NCBI GenBank assembly: GCA_018907035.1
Contig: JACCIC010000015.1
Location: forward strand, 3,292,001 to 3,356,000
Direction: 5' to 3'
DNA: 64,000 nt
Source of the DNA: Sycobia sp. Sy_11
Taxonomy: Eukaryota > Arthropoda > Insecta > Hymenoptera > Epichrysomallidae
Part shown: piece by piece, positions 47,151-59,256 of the stretch
How the letters are laid out: each line of letters begins with the position of its first letter
Position numbering within the stretch: position 1 is the stretch's first letter
The notes under the pieces: generated by a model
What the model was told of the DNA's origin: nothing
What the model saw: the letters and a program-made list of their open reading frames with translations, nothing else
Databases searched by the model: none
Position numbers and translations under genes: made by a program

Positions 47151-47180
47151 TGTACCGATATAAAACTATAATGCAATTAT

Positions 47181-49380
47181 TATAATACACGCGTTTAATA
47201 TTTCATATAGCCTAGGAATTTTAACAGTTCAGCAAACGCGTAAAGGCTGTGCTTAATCAATTCGATCCATGAAAAACTAAATGTTAAAAAAAAGGAAATT
47301 TCAATATAATTTAAAAATGGGAAATTGGCATTTGGAAAATGCTTATAGTCAAAAGATTATTTAAGTAAAAAGAATATTTAGTACCATAATTAAGAACGAG
47401 TTAACAAATTTAGATGTCAAAGTCTCGTATCTGTTAGATAATTCTAAATTCTGAAATTTCTCTTATTACTATTGAATTACTATTAATTATAATTATCGGA
47501 TTGTATAACGTAATTACGATACAATTGTATGAATCTAATGAATTCACTGCTCTGTGTGGCATTTCAGCGAAATCTGGGATTTATATTTGTTTTGAAAGAA
47601 ATTACTCGATTTTTGAGATAGTAGCGTAAAATTCATACTAATTTCGTCTTAAAATTTTTTTCATATTATTTCGTACAATTTACAAATGATAGTTGAATGT
47701 TTTTCTAGAATACTTGTTTACATCTATATAATATATGAAGACTGAAATCTTTTTCAGCTTGCAATATTGAGTTTCATTATAGAGTATATAGAGTTTCTAA
47801 ATTCGAGCAGGAATAATCGTATCATAAATTACTAATCACCGCGGATCATCTGTCTCGATTGTCTTAATCACCGTAGATTATAAGATAGATCCTCGCTTCC
47901 CCAGAGATGGCTTGATTGCACCTTACCTATACTTAATATAAAATCTGATATAGCTCGTTGTGGCATGACAGCCGTTGTTCTATTTTGCTCGACTCGAAAA
48001 TTTATTGCACACGCAAGGTAGTGGAAAAACAATGGGAACAGATTTTTCTTAGTTAATAAAAATAAAAAATAAGATTAATTCGAAAAGCAAAGTTGAATAA
48101 ATTATGAGGGGATCGTTCGCGTAGAAGAAAAATGCGGGCGTGCTTTACGATGTAGAAATTTTGTTGGCGATTACTTTATTAAAAATTCTCAGTTTAACGC
48201 ATAGTTACGTGGGGCGCAATTTAAAAATTTTACAAGCTCCGCGGCATAAAACTCAAAGAGAAAAATATGAAAAAGCCATTTCTGGATTTTTTTACGATTT
48301 CTACTCACATTCACGAGTACAATTAACCCTTTGAGAGAAAGACACTTTAGTGGTACCCTATTTTTTTTTTGAGTGCCTTCTATATAGCACGAATATTTTA
48401 AGTTCTAGGTCGCTGTATACTTTGCCAGTAGAATCCACGAACTTTCGTAAATATATTTCCTTGCTAAAAAGATAGAGCAACCTTGAAGATAATTAGATGG
48501 GACTAATTAACAATAAAAAGAAAGTTAAATTCCACGTGGTCCCAAAATGAATAATTGACATTCGTTGTGCGAGTATTTTCGAGGTCGCCGATTACAAATC
48601 CAGACCAAAATTTTCAAATGAAATAATTAAATAAAATAAAGTAAATGAAGAAAATAAAAAAGAAAATATAAAACTATTTTTACTCGACATCTACATCTTG
48701 AGCTTTGGGTCATGCCGAGAAGAAGAATTATATGCAAGCAAAGACTTCTATCAAAAAACTTTAATGTAACAAAAAACATAAAATTTCAAATAAAAAAGCA
48801 ATTTTCGAAACCAAACCGTTCTTTTAATTTATTCATTAACAGTGCCCATAGAATCTATATTGGATTCATCGTTTGGAATTTCGAGAATAATTTTCATTAG
48901 CAAAGCAATCATTCATCAGATATAAAAAACCTGATAGATAAATACTAAAGATATTTTTTATGCTAAAAGATACTTTTTAAATAAAAAATTATTTGATGTT
49001 TAGTTGCCATATTCGATGACGCTATATTGACTTTTCAAAGTTTACTATTAAATTTGTACCATTGAACTGTGTGAAAACTCTTTCAATTTGTACATCAAAT
49101 GATGCCAGTAACGATTGTTGATTACAAAATGGAAAATAAAAAATTTATTGCTTTTGGATTTCTTTTTTTTTTTTTTTTTTGAATAAACAAATGTAAGATG
49201 TTTAGTATGCATCAAAAATGTTCTCAATTTATTTAAAATAATAAATTTGCAATATTTAGGTAGGACTGATGATGAATATATGCACGCTGGCAAATGAACC
49301 TTAAGAATCTTTTCAGTCCGGCCTTTATAGGCTAAGGGGACGTCGGAAGAGCTCGCGACGATCAACAGTAAAAATGGCAT
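47181..49380. other. AT-rich gene-free stretch
   Basis: Dense stops; short frames at 48140-48334 and 48712-48900 are unremarkable. Contains a T18 run at 49163-49180, which the minus frame 49048-49380 translates as poly-Lys. Nothing recognised. Confidence 0.6.
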
Positions 49381-49960
49381 TCTCGCTTAGCATTGTATTT
49401 TCAAACTTTCGGAACGAATTTTTGTTCAGCACAAATTAAAGAACTGTTGATTCTTTTGATTTATTGCAGTATCCTCGTTCGAGAGCGTTTTAACGTCATA
49501 AATGGATTAATCGAAAAAATATACTTCGTTTTATGACCCGGCCCATATGGTATTTCAGTGTATTTGTTTCTCTCGGACGTTATTTACCAGCTTAAATTGT
49601 AGTTTGAAATATTCGCCGCGAATTTTCATTTTTCATAAATCTTGCACGATGCTATTGTTCATCTCTTGGTCGCCAATAGAGCTCTGATCGGTATTTCGCC
49701 ACTGATAATGCTCTCGAATTAGTGAATCGAGAAAAATCATCTTTGTATACCAACGTGAATGTTTACTAAGCAGCCCCTTCAAAAATTATACAATAAAACG
49801 ACATGTGTATTCGATATTTAATAATAACGACATAAGTTTCGTTATTTATTTTCGACAGCCGTCTATTTGAAATCGCAGTTCATAAAAACTGAGTTAACGC
49901 TACTGAACTGCGAAGGAACACTTTCTCCCACCCGCTACTGCTATCTATTAAACTACTCCT
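49381..49960. other. Mixed AT-rich gene-free stretch
   Basis: No arrays, no open frames of note. Confidence 0.6.
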
Positions 49961-50460
49961 AGGCCAGTGAGGGAAATTAATCGAACGATGCGCGGAAGAT
50001 TTTTCACAGGGCGTGAAAACGCCCGCGCGCCCCGCGCACGGCCATTAGTCAACTTCGCGCCTTCGGGGGAGGGAGGGGGGCGGCTCGCCGCGTCCCGTTT
50101 ACGCGCCAACGGGACGGCCCTCCGACCCTCCTCGACGCTTGCCTGACGTTCGGCCGGTGGCCCGGACGACGGCGTAAACGCTCGCTTCTCCTCGACGTGG
50201 AACTTTTCCAGACGTGGCGCGACACACGAGGCGCGAGCGACGAGTCGGCCAGGAGCGGCCACCGGGTGGCCGAATCAAAGGGCTCGGCTAATTGGTTTAG
50301 ATGGGAAAACTTTGGAGCCCGCAACGATTCCCGTAGCGCGGAGCTGTCGATGCATTTTAACGAGTTCGCGCAACCGCAACGCGACGGCTAATTGCAGCGC
50401 GGACTCGCGGCGTTTCTTCGTCGCCGGTTTTTTTTTCTTTTTATTTTTGGTTTGTCATTG
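49961..50460. other. GC-rich, CpG-rich island
   Basis: Very dense CpG. The three overlapping frames (49948-50262 and 50049-50324 minus, 50197-50391 plus) are Arg/Ala/Pro-rich with no domain, consistent with lack of stops in GC-rich DNA. Possible promoter or regulatory island. Confidence 0.5.
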
Positions 50461-51990
50461 AGGATTTATTCGACTGGGATTTCTGAAATTTTGCGGCGAA
50501 TTTTTGCAAATCACCGGTTATTTTATATGGTAGAGATATATAGAAAACTAAATAAGATACGTAGAAGTGAAAAGTCGATATGAAAAAGTGTCACTATCCT
50601 ATTCAATACTTTTTATATGAGTTTTGCATTTTTATTTACGCATATCTTCATTGGTACAATTGAATAAGCCACAAATTTGCTGAGACATTATTTATTTCGC
50701 TAAGATTAAATTTATCCTGGAAAAAAATTTTCAACGACGGATCAAATGGCGATTTTGTGAATTTATCCTTATTGTCATCCTTCATGGTTGATTCAATCTG
50801 AAATTTTTTTATTGCATATTCTTTTTTACGTATTTGCAATCGGAGGAACAATAAATTGTAAGTTCCGTGTGTTAAAAAATTTGACCGTGTCGTTGAACTA
50901 TGCGCTTCTTTGAAGGTAATCTTTATTTTTTCAAATGGCCGATATTCTTAAAAACTATAGAAAAACGATATCCGACAATTTTTATGCTATACTCACTTAC
51001 TTGGGTATAGCGTCAAGAGATAATTTACATCTGTGAGATAATCTATAACAGTCAGGTCGAACAATGGAAATTTTACAGCACGCGTTAAACTACAACAATG
51101 AGGATACGAGAGTACAATAAGACTCAAGATATTAATTCATCCTTTTCTGCATCGCCAATCGCCTGAAAAGACTGATAGAGGCGATTGAATCTTGTATATT
51201 ATAATAATATATGAAATACCAAAAGTAGACGTAAAGTTTCTTCCTATAGATATCCTAATGTAGAAAATAATTTAGAAAATAAAAATAATGTAGAAAATAA
51301 TAAAAGTAAGTAAATTATTGAAAAAGTGAGAAATTTCTTTTAAATCTTTCATCACCACTATTACACTAATGAAACTCTAGGTGAATAATATAATGTAAAC
51401 ATTTCAATTTAATTAGAGCACGTAAAATGAATTTTTTTGAATGTAGCAATTAACTATTCAGATTTCACCTGAAAATAATTACAATTTTTATTTCTGTAGT
51501 TTTATAATTTCATTACGATGAAAACATTCTGTAATAGTACACGTGAAACTTTGATAGTTAGAGAAAAAAGTATTATTCAACTCGTAGAAGATTTTTATAT
51601 TATTTTTACTTTTGACAAGTAAACAAAGGTTTTCCTGACTTATAGTTATTCACAGCTTGAGACATTACAGTTCTTGTTTTTTTTTTCAGTTTTTCATAGA
51701 ACAGTGGAGCTAGAGTACACTATGGACCAAAAACCATCGTCAGAGTTCATTGTAGGAAAATGCCAGTATTAATTCATCGCCTCCCACGGTTCAAATACCC
51801 GTCCCGAAACGAGAATAAATACGATCGAATTGGGAGGAAAAAAACGTCCCGAGAATCGAAAATGCACACGGAGAAGATATCGGCGCGATAGAAAGGTCGA
51901 ATAAGAGTCGGAAGCCTTTGCCGATTAATTCGGCTCGTATGCTGTCGCGACTGCGTCAAAGGGGAGCCGGTCTCGCAAAGAGATCGGGTT
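50461..51990. other. AT-rich gene-free stretch
   Basis: Includes small tandem TAGAAAATAAT-type duplications at 51260-51302. The last 200 bp become GC-richer. No coding signal. Confidence 0.6.
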
Positions 51991-52160
51991 AAAAAGCAAC
52001 GCGCTGAAGGGGTCAGGGGGCGGGAGGAGGAGCTAGGCTTCGTAAATTTTTAACCCGACCGGCGAATAAAGAATCAAAGGGGAAAAATTCAGGCGGGGAG
52101 ATAAATTTGGCGCGGCATCGGGAAATTTTTCGACTCGTTTTAGAGGGACGGACAGAGAGA

Positions 52161-52210
<50 letters not shown>

Positions 52211-52830
52211 AAGTGACGTCTCTCTTGATTGAAGGATAAGTCTGCGTGTCTGTATGGGAAACTCGGTCGCTTCGGGCCTCACTTTGCCTCGGAACCTGTG
52301 TTATTTAAATTCGCTCGAGTAAAGGATGGATTCGTTCGAATACAAATTTCCATCCTATAACATGTTCTATCAATGAATTTTTTCTTTTATTTATTTATTT
52401 CCCTCTGTATCTGTCTACTTTCCTATCTCATTTCCCCATTATAATTTTTTACCGCGTTTTCAGCTATGTATTATGTGAGACCTATAGTCTGGTATTGATA
52501 AATCTTAATATGAAATTCGATTTTGTATATGTATTTATTCTCACATACTGATTATATTATCGTGTAACCTAGTTTATCCTACTTTACTGTTTGAAGTTTG
52601 TATGAAGTTATTATAAATGAATAAGGATAATTTATCTACTAGTTTCTTTCGAAATTCCAAGTTGATATTCATTAATAGTTTACTAATTTAGAAATTAATT
52701 AAAACAATCATATATAAGTATCGAAAAGAAACTATTGGAATTTTTGACAGAAGATCGAACGGTCATCTGGAGATTAACAGTCATTCTAAGCTAAAAATTT
52801 GTTTCCAGTTTATTTTGTACATAGACATGT
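51991..52830. other. GC-richer start, then AT-rich, gene-free
   Basis: The minus frame 52013-52282 crosses the GA array and is rejected. From 52300 onward AT-rich with no features until the palindromic element. Confidence 0.55.
52152..52212. repeat. (GA)n microsatellite
   Basis: About 20 perfect GA units flanked by interrupted GA/GGA, in a GC-richer island (52000-52300). Confidence 0.96.
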
Positions 52831-52834
52831 ATAT

Positions 52835-53111
52835 TAGGCCGCGCGCTTAAACGGAGTCTCTGAAGCCCATGTTGAAGCACAAAGATAGTCCTAGAGCCGT
52901 GCTTTCTCTCTTGCTCCGAGCAAAGAGTAAGGAGGCAGACTAACAATAATAATGGTATAGAGTATAGGAGAAACGTATTTCTACTGCAACTGTTCCCCTA
53001 CTTTCATTGTCTCCTTACTTCCTCGCTTGTAAGAGAAAGACAACACGACGCCTTGTATTTCTCTCTCTCTCTGGTTCAGGCTTCATCTCTGTTCCCAGAG
53101 AACGCGGTCTA
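52835..53111. mobile_element. Imperfect palindrome resembling a foldback MITE remnant
   Basis: Blocks at the left (GGCCGCG at 52837, TGAAGCC at 52861, AGTAAGGAG at 52926) reappear in reverse complement on the right (GACCGCG, TGAAGCC, AGTAAGGAG), all at nearly constant distance from a centre near 52976, where AGAAA and TTTCT face each other. The outer arms are bordered by TA on each side, as in Tc1/mariner-type target duplications. No transposase. Degenerate arms suggest an old copy; family not identified. Confidence 0.5.
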
Positions 53112-53985
53112 TATATAAATCTATGCTTTGGTAGAATGACCACCACATTTTCATACTTAGATTGATATACATAATGTAAAAATAGACTGGAATAAATAAA
53201 TGCAGTAAAAATTTTTATTTAAGTACATCGATATTTTTTATATTTTTCACATAGAAGTCAATTGTAAACACCAAATAAGTGGAAGTGTGCCAATAGTACT
53301 GCATTCGCTAACCGTTGGTGACTTTAAAGTTCACTTTGACTTTCATCGTGATGAAGTTCAAAAGCACACCTCAACATATAACTTATAACATATACCCAGC
53401 ACTCTCAACATACAGCATATAACTCTCAACATATCACCGGGATGAAATATTATGATACCGGCATAAAAATATACTCGACCTTCGATTAAGGGGTTTAAAG
53501 TTTTAGAATACAGTATGAATATTGCTTATAATACAAAAATGTGCACATGTTTAATACAGCTCACAAGGATATTATACTGGCGATTATTTTTCGTCTGTTA
53601 AGTGAAATGTATACGTATAAAATTGTACTAAAATAATATTTTTCGAAGAATTTTATTAAATACAGTTTCACTATTGAAATTCTTCGGTTAGATCTGTGCA
53701 TCGAGCGAAAAATCGAGAATTTTTCATTTGAACGCACGTTCTTTTTTCTCAATCAGAGAAAATTCATTTTTTGTCTGCAAAAAAATTTCACCCATCGAAA
53801 AACATTTTTTCACCCGCTGGTTGAAAACGTGGTTTGCAAAATTCTTGGAGAACTCGTTTACATCAGCCACCCGCAATTTTCATGCAGCTCCGTGCACATT
53901 CGTTCGCAGAAAAAAAAAAAAGAAGAAAAATGATAGACACTCAGCGCATGATTCGGAAAACCTAATTAGACGCAGGCTTGCCAAC
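53112..53985. other. AT-rich gene-free stretch
   Basis: Contains a smaller inverted repeat (53335-53362, TTTGACTTTCATC against TTTGAACTTCATC) and tandem CTCAACATA units at 53370-53433. No coding signal. Confidence 0.55.
53335..53362. repeat. 13-bp-arm hairpin, one mismatch
   Basis: Arms match at 12 of 13 positions with a 2-nt spacer. The flanking GTGTGC (53285) and GCACAC (53364) are also complementary. Confidence 0.75.
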
Positions 53986-54367
53986 GCTTTATCATGTACG
54001 CGCGCACGCTGCGCACGCCGATGGGCCTTTCGCACCTCCTACCCATCCCCCCCCCCGCCCACCGCCTCCCCAGCGCCGCCCAGCCCAATTCAATTTCGCA
54101 TTCTCGCCCGCGGGGGCAAAAAAGAAAGGCTAATTGCCCTAATTGCCCTTTCACGGGAAAAGTGCGCCGCGACGGCCAGCTCGCGACGGGCGCGCACTGC
54201 CCTTGTGATTACGGTAACTGCCACGTCCGGGCATTCAGCTCACGTTATTCGTCGCCCTCTCCTCCGCTTCACCTCTTTTTATACCTTTCGCGCCCCGCCC
54301 TCCCGCGCTCTCTTCGGAAAATTTTCCGCCAGGACCTTCCTGATCTATATACATATATATGTATAGA
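53986..54367. other. GC-rich island with C10 run
   Basis: CpG-rich, C10 at 54047-54056 followed by C3-C4 tracts (potential minus-strand quadruplex), and Pro/Ser-rich frames (53728-54366, 53994-54506) attributed to composition and the following TG array. Confidence 0.5.
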
Positions 54368-54410
54368 TGTGTGTGTGTGTGTGTGTGTGTGTGTGTCTGT
54401 ATGTGTGTGT
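54368..54410. repeat. (TG)n microsatellite
   Basis: About 14 uninterrupted TG units, then interrupted TG. Confidence 0.96.
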
Positions 54411-55700
54411 AGATATACTGTTGCGTATTATGCAGACTGCACGCGGGTTTTATCGTCCTTCCGTTGTCCTTTCTATTTTTTTTTCCTTTGTAGTTTATAT
54501 TTTTAATCAAACGCAAGCTGGCAGGCTGAAACGCTTTGAAGAATATCATCGTCGTAAAGACGAAAAAATGGACAGATAAAGACGAACATAATTGTATGAT
54601 ATTCCACGCAAGTGTTCATCACGGAACGAGGCTAATTCCGAGGGTTATTCTCATCGGGCGACGATCCGCTGCCAACTGGATTGTCAGTAGATTAGTGTAG
54701 GGTTCGAAACCAGGAGGTGCAGAGGCCCGCGTCCCAACGGAAACTCGCTCATTGATTGTACCCGAGAGTAACGAGTGCCGTTTCGCTTTGTCGAGCCCGT
54801 CGCTTTATTCGCTTAAGATGGTGATTGGGTTAGCAGGGACCGAAAGGGTAATGAAACAAAAAAAAAAAAAAAAATAACAGGGAGAAAAAAAGAAAGTAAA
54901 AAATTTCATCGGGACCCCTTTAGCCATTACACTCGGCGTCCCTTTGTGTATATGGACGATGATTAAACGGGGGGGGAGCCAAACGAGGGCACGAGGTGTT
55001 CAGAGGGGAGGGGGGGCGTACTACAGAGTATTTCCAAACTACCGTTGATGCTCTCGCTCGATTATAGCCGACGCGTAGCTCTATTTGTCCGCAATAAATA
55101 ATTCGATTTTTACGCTTCAAATCATAGAAAGTCGAGCCCTTACCAAAAGCCGCACCATTTACTCTTTATCAGTGTAAAAAATTTCTTTGAGTGTCTTCTT
55201 TTTCTGGCACTTTTTCGATATTCAAGCAGATCATACGGTGTTATTGTACGATTTTCGAAATATTTATCTTATGGAAATCGAACCGATCGTAATTCTGTAA
55301 GACACGACGTTGTAAAGGTAAAGTTCCAGGTCTATTGAATAAGACAACTATTTGATAAATAAACTCTTATTGAAAAAATTTAAAAATACCATTAATAGCC
55401 TTGATATGAATATCAAACGACAGACTATAGTGGCGCAGAAAGCAGAGTTTCTGGAATTGCACGACATTAGCGAGTTTAAATGGACACTGTCAAAGAATTT
55501 ACATGTCTATATGATATAAAAAAATCAATTTGAATTCACATTATCAGTCTTTTTCTTTGTTCCTGCAATGCTGTATATATCTATTTACATTTCCTTACTG
55601 CCTTATACTTTCATTATCAAAAACAAGATAAAGCGAATTAGCCAATCCACATTAGCATTCGAACTGTGCTACGAACATTTCTGGGAAGCATATACAGAAG
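54411..55700. other. Mixed gene-free stretch
   Basis: Moderately GC-rich near 54620-55080, with A17 at 54858-54874, G8 at 54969-54976 and G7 at 55010-55016. AT-rich afterwards. No supported gene. Confidence 0.5.
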
Positions 55701-56175
55701 TTTATCGTGCACAATAAAACTGCCCGATATGATCTCAGTCTAACGACGATTTCGAACTTGTGCCCCGTCACCAACCGCGTCCGAGCCTTGTGGCGACCGA
55801 GTGATTACGGCTTAAGAAGTTTCTCCCCGGAGGGAGACGACTCTGTGCTTACGCAGCGTCGCGCTTATATCGGCCCACGGAAGTATACACGGCACACGTA
55901 CACACGCATACTACATATACACTTTAGAGGTAGAATAGCGAGAAAGTCAGCTAAATTACGTCTTCCACCCTCTCTGTCTCTTTCTCTGTCTTCCTTCAAA
56001 GTTTAGTTAGTCGTGTTGTTTCGGCGATGGTCCACAAGTACGGATAATGCATAGAGGGACACTTTTTGCCTCCATCCCTTCGCCCCAAGCCGTGTACTCC
56101 CGATACCTTCTAGGAAACTTTACAATCCTTTCTCAACTTCATCAACGGTACTCTATCCATTAAACTGTATACAGC
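55701..56175. other. Mixed stretch, no gene
   Basis: The plus frame 55707-56006 (99 codons) lies in non-repetitive, moderately GC-rich sequence ending in a CT-rich run; no domain recognised. Confidence 0.45.

Positions 56176-56219
<44 letters not shown>
56176..56219. repeat. (TG)3(TA)n compound microsatellite
   Basis: TG units followed by about 19 TA units, then CACATATG. Confidence 0.96.
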
Positions 56220-56226
<7 letters not shown>

Positions 56227-56970
56227 GTATATAGATTTATAGATTTATACGTATTTTAACTGTTCGATGATACTACCATTAGAATTGATTTGCATTTGAT
56301 CGCGCCTCAAATTAGAGCAATCAATGCAGACGTGATAATGTGAGCACGAGGATCATCTCTTTATCATACGAATAAATGTAGCCGGTCATTCTGTGAGTTT
56401 GCTAAACGAGCTCAATTAAAGTACTACGTTGATATATATTATATAATTCGAAACTTTTAGTCCAACTCCACGTGTATCTCAATAACAGCCCTTAAGACAA
56501 ATCTTGGAAGACGGATTACGACATGAATAGAATCAGCGGCAGCTCGTTTGAGCCGCGTCCCCATTTCGCTCGATCACGGACGTCCCAACGATCGCCCATC
56601 GCCGATGAAAAGCGACCTTCGATCCCGGCCTCCTGTATAGACCTTCTGTTTGCTGTTTGCTTCAGTCGAGGCGACGGTAACACCGCTAGCCCCAACCACG
56701 GCAATTGATCCGATTGCTTCCGCATTTACCGGATTAGCTGCCTATAATTAGTTATCGACGCCCCTCTTGGCGTTCCTCACCGAACGTAAATTACGAGAGG
56801 TCCCGGGCCCTTCAAGGCCTGACTGCGTTTATTTCCGGCTGTCTTCCGGCACCCTTATAGCCCCCTATCTGACAAGAGAAAAAGAAACTGCGGAATTTCT
56901 AGTTAAAGCACCAATTGTTGGAAAAAGTATTTCCCTCCAACCATCAGCCTTGCTCATTCTCCCTTTCCCT
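56220..56970. other. Mixed stretch, no gene
   Basis: GC-richer at 56540-56900, open on both strands over 56516-56725. No domain or repeat. Confidence 0.45.
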
Positions 56971-57000
56971 ATCTCTCTCTCTCTCTCTCTCTCTCTTTCT
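56971..57000. repeat. (CT)n microsatellite
   Basis: About 13 CT units, followed by a CT-rich degenerate stretch to about 57040. Confidence 0.95.
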
Positions 57001-57179
57001 CACTCATTCTCTCTATTCTCCTTGTACTTTATCTCTCTATTTCATTCGCAAACCCGCTTTTTTCTTTGTTACTCTTATCTCTCGTTACGGGCTGTGCCTT
57101 GAGCGCTTGCTGATAACATATTTGCTAACTTTTACAGCTTTGTATTGAGGATTACACCCTTAACACTGTCCCTTGTTCC

Positions 57180-57215
<36 letters not shown>

Positions 57216-57700
57216 TACCGAGAAACAGATGCATTGAACGATTGGTTTCCAAAGCTTTTAAAGTTTATTGGACGTTCCGTTTTAGTGGGTAGGCAAAAAG
57301 AGGGAACAGAGCGAGAGTTTAAAGTTTTGGAGATACTCGATTGATTGCTCTGTGTTCAGCCCTCTAATTATTTTCGGTAGTTTCAAGGGTTTATTTTATT
57401 AAAGTCGTTCTCTCTTTTTTATCTGACACCTTATCGTATTTCTAATAAGTACTTTTATTTGGTTGTTAAGCATAGATATGCTTATCTTGTGGAGAGCCTT
57501 GTTGCATTAGTGTTAGTTTTTAATTCGAATGTTTTGCATATTTAAAAAAGTGTATAATTTTTGAAAGATATATCGGTTTAATTGCAAATTCGATTTACTT
57601 TTCTCTAACTAATGTAATCTTTAAAATTTAATTATTCAGAACAGTTCTTATATGTAAAAAAGTTTTACGTGACCGCTTTATTTTCTGCGTTGCGATCCTC
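57001..57700. other. AT-rich gene-free stretch
   Basis: Apart from the T31 run, AT-rich with dense stops. Confidence 0.55.
57183..57213. repeat. T31 homopolymer
   Basis: Thirty-one consecutive Ts, the longest homopolymer in the window. On the minus strand it is a poly-A that could mark an old retroposed 3' end, but no target-site duplication was found. Confidence 0.95.
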
Positions 57701-58440
57701 GTTTCCTGTAAGGAATAAAAAGGAAAATAATGAAGTTTGAAGAATTGGATTGTAGCTTTGGCATATAAATATAATGTTCCCGCATTACAAAGGTCGCCCG
57801 ACTACTACTCGTTCCGATTAAGATTAAAGACGAAGCAAATTTCGATGCGAACGGAGTCTGCTGGTTCTCGACGGAGCCTCGCGCATTCGGAGTCACGCGG
57901 CTACTGTTTAGGACGGTCGTGCCCTGGACAGGAGAAGCTCGGCGGGGCGTTTTGCGCGTGACTTCTCACGGTCGTCACGCCAGTCAAATGCATTATCTTG
58001 TTCGAAGCGTCTCACGGGCAAGGTTCGCTAATTATCGTCGCCAATCGTAAAAACGATCGCCCCTCGCCGCTCCAACCGCTTTAAACACTTATTATTCTTA
58101 TGTTCATACTTAAAGTAATATAATGCCTAATAATGCATGTTTTATGAATACAATACAATATGCGTACGCGAATAACATATTATCCCGGTATAACTCGAGC
58201 GCTTTTTCCCGCTTTATTCGAGTCCGGTGCTTCTGAATTCTGCGCCGTTCCTCCGCTGTCCGCGCGACTCTTGCCTTTATTTCATACACGCGCATATTTT
58301 ATTCGGTACGAATTCACGCGGCCGTATCCATTGTGCCCGTGCACTCGCGCGTTCGCGCTCGGGGTCGGCGCTCGACTATTTCTTATTTTCGCGATGCTTT
58401 CACATTTTTTTCAGCACAAGCTAAGCTGCATTATATGAAA
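57701..58440. other. CpG-rich stretch, no gene
   Basis: CpG-rich at 57830-58080 and 58190-58390. Short overlapping frames on both strands without domains. Confidence 0.45.
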
Positions 58441-59188
58441 ATGAGCTAGGTCGCCGCTGAAATATTTACAAAGTAAACATTTAGTTTGAAACGTGAAAGA
58501 ATTTTATTAATTAATTTTATTAATTGTGTTTATTTATTGGCGGGAAAAAAAATGAAATTTACAGTACAAAAAATGAAATTTACTCATCTGTCAAAATTAA
58601 TTGTTTCCATTAATGCACTATATATTGAGTATCCATTTTAATAGCAGATGATTGAATTTGAATTATTCTCCAATACAGACCGTTACAGTATATAAACTGC
58701 TGCACCTTCATATAACTTACCATCAAGTGTTTAAGCCAATTTCATATGTTAATTTGAAAAGTTATAAGCCTTGGAAATTATCTACACTTTATTCTTTTTA
58801 ATCATGATAATCAAAGTCTGGATTAATAATGTGAAAAATGAAATTGGATTTTCTGGATGTCTCACTAAAGTAGCTCTCGAAAAAAAATATAGTAAACAAT
58901 ATATACCATTTGTCGTTACACGATTACTGCAATCTCAGTAATGAGTTTATATAAAATACAAAGTATATATGATTTCGATAATAGGTGGAGTTCCAAATGT
59001 TTTTTTTCAATTGCTTCAATCGATTCCTTTGCGAATAATGTTTTCATCGCGAATGACAGTTTCTTAAGACATTGGTAAATTTCCTGTTTTATAAGAGTTT
59101 TTTCGTGAATAAATATCACAAATCTATTGAGAAACCTATCTTGAAGACCAACTGCGGTATATCTATATACCAGTGTGTAAATGTATCC

Positions 59189-59190
<2 letters not shown>
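58441..59190. other. AT-rich gene-free stretch
   Basis: Contains a 16-bp direct duplication (AAAAAATGAAATTTAC at 58547 and 58568) and a TTTTATTAATTAA duplication near 58502-58525. No coding signal. Confidence 0.6.

Positions 59191-59254
<64 letters not shown>
59191..59254. repeat. (CT)32 microsatellite
   Basis: About 32 uninterrupted CT units, the longest perfect CT run in the window. It lies in AT-rich DNA rather than at a GC island. Confidence 0.97.

Positions 59255-59256
<2 letters not shown>

Larger units (their letters stand above)
46546..47180. promoter_or_regulatory. Possible enhancer: clustered homeodomain-like sites
   Basis: About 600 bp of mixed AT-rich sequence with repeated TTTATG/CATAAA (Caudal or Abd-B-like) and ATTA/TTAATTG words, TTTATCGG at 47120-47127, the 20-bp palindrome at 47072 and the second shared motif at 47131. 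No open frame. Enhancer assignment is inference from site density only. Confidence 0.25.

Noticed and set aside
53728..54506. 212- and 170-codon plus frames
   Set aside because: Depend on a GC-rich proline-coding tract and the TG array; no domain.
54701..54711. GGTTCGAAACC resembling a tRNA T-loop/B box
   Set aside because: No 5-bp T stem, no A box upstream and no acceptor stem pairing.
55544..55556. Sequence identical to the first 13 bases of insect miR-14
   Set aside because: The 3' part diverges and no complementary arm lies within 100 bp on either side, so no precursor hairpin can form.
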